DNA of 64,000 bases from Sphingobium sp052327305. Its GTDB lineage: Bacteria > Pseudomonadota > Alphaproteobacteria > Sphingomonadales > Sphingomonadaceae. The notes under the pieces were generated by a model. That model had not been told where the DNA came from. It did not search any database and worked only from the letters and a program-made list of their open reading frames with translations. Of this stretch, positions 62,948 to 64,000 are shown one piece after another (position 1 is the first letter of the stretch; every line of letters starts with the position of its first letter). Made by a program: the position numbers and the translations under genes. The stretch is from NCBI RefSeq assembly GCF_052327305.1, contig NZ_CP182486.1, positions 2,356,001 to 2,420,000 on the forward strand. The letters are read 5' to 3'.

Positions 62948-62965
62948 TTTTGCAAAGTTGCAAAA
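62948..62965. promoter_or_regulatory. Operator-like dyad upstream of sucC
   Basis: TTTTGCAA-AG-TTGCAAAA is a perfect 18-bp inverted repeat 66-83 bp before sucC. The TTTGCAA unit recalls sites of the RamB/PccR-type short-chain acyl-CoA regulators (from memory). Confidence 0.5.
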
Positions 62966-62974
62966 TGCCTGATG

Positions 62975-63295
62975 TCAGAAGCGCTGAATGAAGCAATCGG
63001 CTGCGGCCCGCGTGGTGACGCGCATGATCTCCGGGTCTTGGAGGGCACGCGTGCGGCGCATGAACTCGGCAAGGCTCGTGTTACGGTCCATGCCCCGAGC
63101 ACTGGCCAACGAATTTAGCTTCATGAGCTGGTTGAGGCTTAGCTCCCGTGACATCGGCTTTGCCATGCAACTGGCCATGCCCTGCGAGAGGCCAGCGTTG
63201 AGAAGGCCTCGTCGCACTTTCTCTTCCGCCCCTGCGCAGGCGGGAAGCAACACTAAAGAGACGCACATTAGAAAAGCGGGAACGAAGCGAGACAT
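62975..63295 (-). CDS. Small lipoprotein, unknown function
   Basis: A 106-residue protein with a lipoprotein signal (MSRFVPAFLMCVSLVLLPAC, lipobox LPAC) and a helical mature part with two further Cys (ASCMAKPMSRELSLNQL, AADCFIQRF). AGGAG lies just before the ATG. I do not recognise it. The sucC start region follows downstream. Confidence 0.7.
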   Translation of the reverse strand: MSRFVPAFLMCVSLVLLPACAGAEEKVRRGLLNAGLSQGMASCMAKPMSRELSLNQLMKLNSLASARGMDRNTSLAEFMRRTRALQDPEIMRVTTRAAADCFIQRF

Positions 63296-63388
63296 TTCGC
63301 TCCTCTAGCGCATTTGCTTTGAAGTAGGACAGAGCTGATTGACCAGGGATGGCGGCAAGCGCACAGGGCGCAAAACGGAGCAGCGCGC

Positions 63389-63799
63389 ATGGATCGTCTT
63401 TTCACCCGGATCGCAAGCGGAATGGCAACGCTGGCGGGGCAACCCTACACCTTCATCCTCGCGCTGAGCACGATAATAATCTGGGGCGTCAGCGGCCCGA
63501 TCTTCCAATGGTCGGACACTTGGCAACTGGTGATCAATACTGGAACGACGATCGTGACGTTCCTGATGGTGTTCCTCATCCAGAACGCCCAGAACCGCGA
63601 TGCGAGCGCGATGCAGGTGAAGCTGGACGAGCTGATCCGCGCGGTGGCGGGTGCGCGGAATGAATTGATCGGCGTAGAACACCTGACCGACCTTGAAATC
63701 TGCAGAATTCGGGACGCGCTGGAGACGGAACTGGAGGCGGATGCCATGACCCGCCGCCAGCGCGTGGAAGCCCTCACGACACTTATCGAGCGTCGCTAA
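63389..63799 (+). CDS. Low-affinity iron permease family protein
   Basis: A 136-residue membrane protein with two hydrophobic helices (PYTFILALSTIIIWGVSGPIF and LVINTGTTIVTFLMVFLIQ) and a conserved NAQNRDASAMQVKLDELIRA helix after them, the usual form of the small bacterial 'low affinity iron permease' family. Iron transport is assumed from the family name and not proven. GGAG precedes the ATG. Confidence 0.82.
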   Translation: MDRLFTRIASGMATLAGQPYTFILALSTIIIWGVSGPIFQWSDTWQLVINTGTTIVTFLMVFLIQNAQNRDASAMQVKLDELIRAVAGARNELIGVEHLTDLEICRIRDALETELEADAMTRRQRVEALTTLIERR

Positions 63800-63812
63800 T
63801 CAGGCATAGAAA

Positions 63813-64000
63813 CTAACGACAGCGCGTCTGGCTCTTGTCGATCTCACGACCGGCGACCGCGCCACCGGCTGCGCCAATGATCGTGCCCAGCGTCTTGGAG
63901 CCGCCCGGCGCGATGATGTTACCCAGCAATGCGCCTGCCGCGCCACCGACGATCGTACCGGTGGTGCCATCGCGACGCTTGCAATAGTAGCGGCCGCGAT
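63813..64000 (-). CDS. Glycine-zipper 2TM protein (5' end outside window)
   Basis: The minus-strand frame ends at TAG 63813-63815. The visible 62 residues read RGRYYCKRRDGTTGTIVGG, then two Gly-rich zipper helices (AAGALLGNIIAPGGSKTLG, TIIGAAGGAVAGREID) and end RCR. This is the glycine-zipper 2TM domain of SmpA/OmlA/Rick-17kDa-type envelope proteins. The N-terminal signal is beyond the window. Confidence 0.75.
   Translation of the reverse strand, partial: RGRYYCKRRDGTTGTIVGGAAGALLGNIIAPGGSKTLGTIIGAAGGAVAGREIDKSQTRCR

Noticed and set aside
61659..62972. 437-codon plus-strand open frame
   Set aside because: Antisense to sucC; His/Arg-rich shadow.

Overview
The window is a GC-rich chromosomal stretch from an aerobic alphaproteobacterium. 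The gene set points to the Sphingomonadaceae (Sphingobium/Novosphingobium/Sphingomonas type): DUF1489, DUF2794, DUF2497/PopZ, a TSUP + TIGR02186 pair, a small 'Vgr-related' HELVH protein, degenerate EnvC with RlmH, RsfS, NadD, and Coq7 beside DsbB. Genes are densely packed, with many 1-8 bp stop/start overlaps and several GTG or TTG starts. Almost everything looks like core chromosome. There is no phage, IS element or CRISPR array; the only mobile-element trace is a short serine-recombinase remnant near a tRNA-Leu.

Layout. 1-5.7 kb: a truncated small secreted protein, hemerythrin, DUF1489, the Mg2+ channel MgtE, cyclophilin, a beta-barrel outer-membrane protein with an elaborate leader, a paralogue of the first protein, Coq7 and DsbB. 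5.8-11.3 kb (minus): an envelope/translation cluster ctpA-envC-rlmH-rsfS-nadD-nhaA. 11.4-17.4 kb (plus): a reduced NfrB/NfrA-like glycan system, TSUP + TIGR02186, and a HerA-like ATPase. 17.4-24.5 kb (minus): MATE, valS, popZ-like, tolC, pcm. 24.7-32.6 kb: tRNA-Cys, a phosphoribosyltransferase, an LplT-like MFS, pgsA-moaD-moaE, oxyR with a second TSUP gene, cysE-DUF2794, and a membrane protein. 32.7-42.2 kb: an OprO/P-like porin facing a complete minus-strand phosphate regulon, phoR-pstS-pstC-pstA-pstB-phoU-phoB, with a PhoB box before pstS; then PspC. 42.4-47.3 kb: gph, glmU, a phosphoesterase and glmS (UDP-GlcNAc supply). 47.5-50 kb: Vgr-related protein, sterol-desaturase-family hydroxylase and a membrane protein. 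50.3-52.7 kb: a folate-independent methionine synthase (MesD type) with its DUF1852 partner (MesX), under a cobalamin riboswitch and a perfect 20-bp palindrome. 52.9-57 kb: a frameshifted DapA-family gene, a GreA/B-like factor, the recombinase remnant, tRNA-Leu, a second MATE transporter and tRNA-Gly. 57-64 kb: a sugar MFS, a DUF885 lipoprotein peptidase, sucC-etfB-etfA with two strong operator-like dyads, a small lipoprotein, a low-affinity iron permease and a truncated glycine-zipper protein.

The most interesting part is the methionine locus. An oxygen-requiring, B12-independent methionine synthase pair is placed behind a B12-sensing riboswitch, with a second operator-like palindrome just upstream. 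That suggests a backup route, expressed when cobalamin is scarce and probably also tuned by methionine-cycle state. Several other promoter regions carry unusually clean dyads or repeats (pst, etfBA, sucC, the sugar transporter and the 3.3-3.5 kb outer-membrane protein leader).
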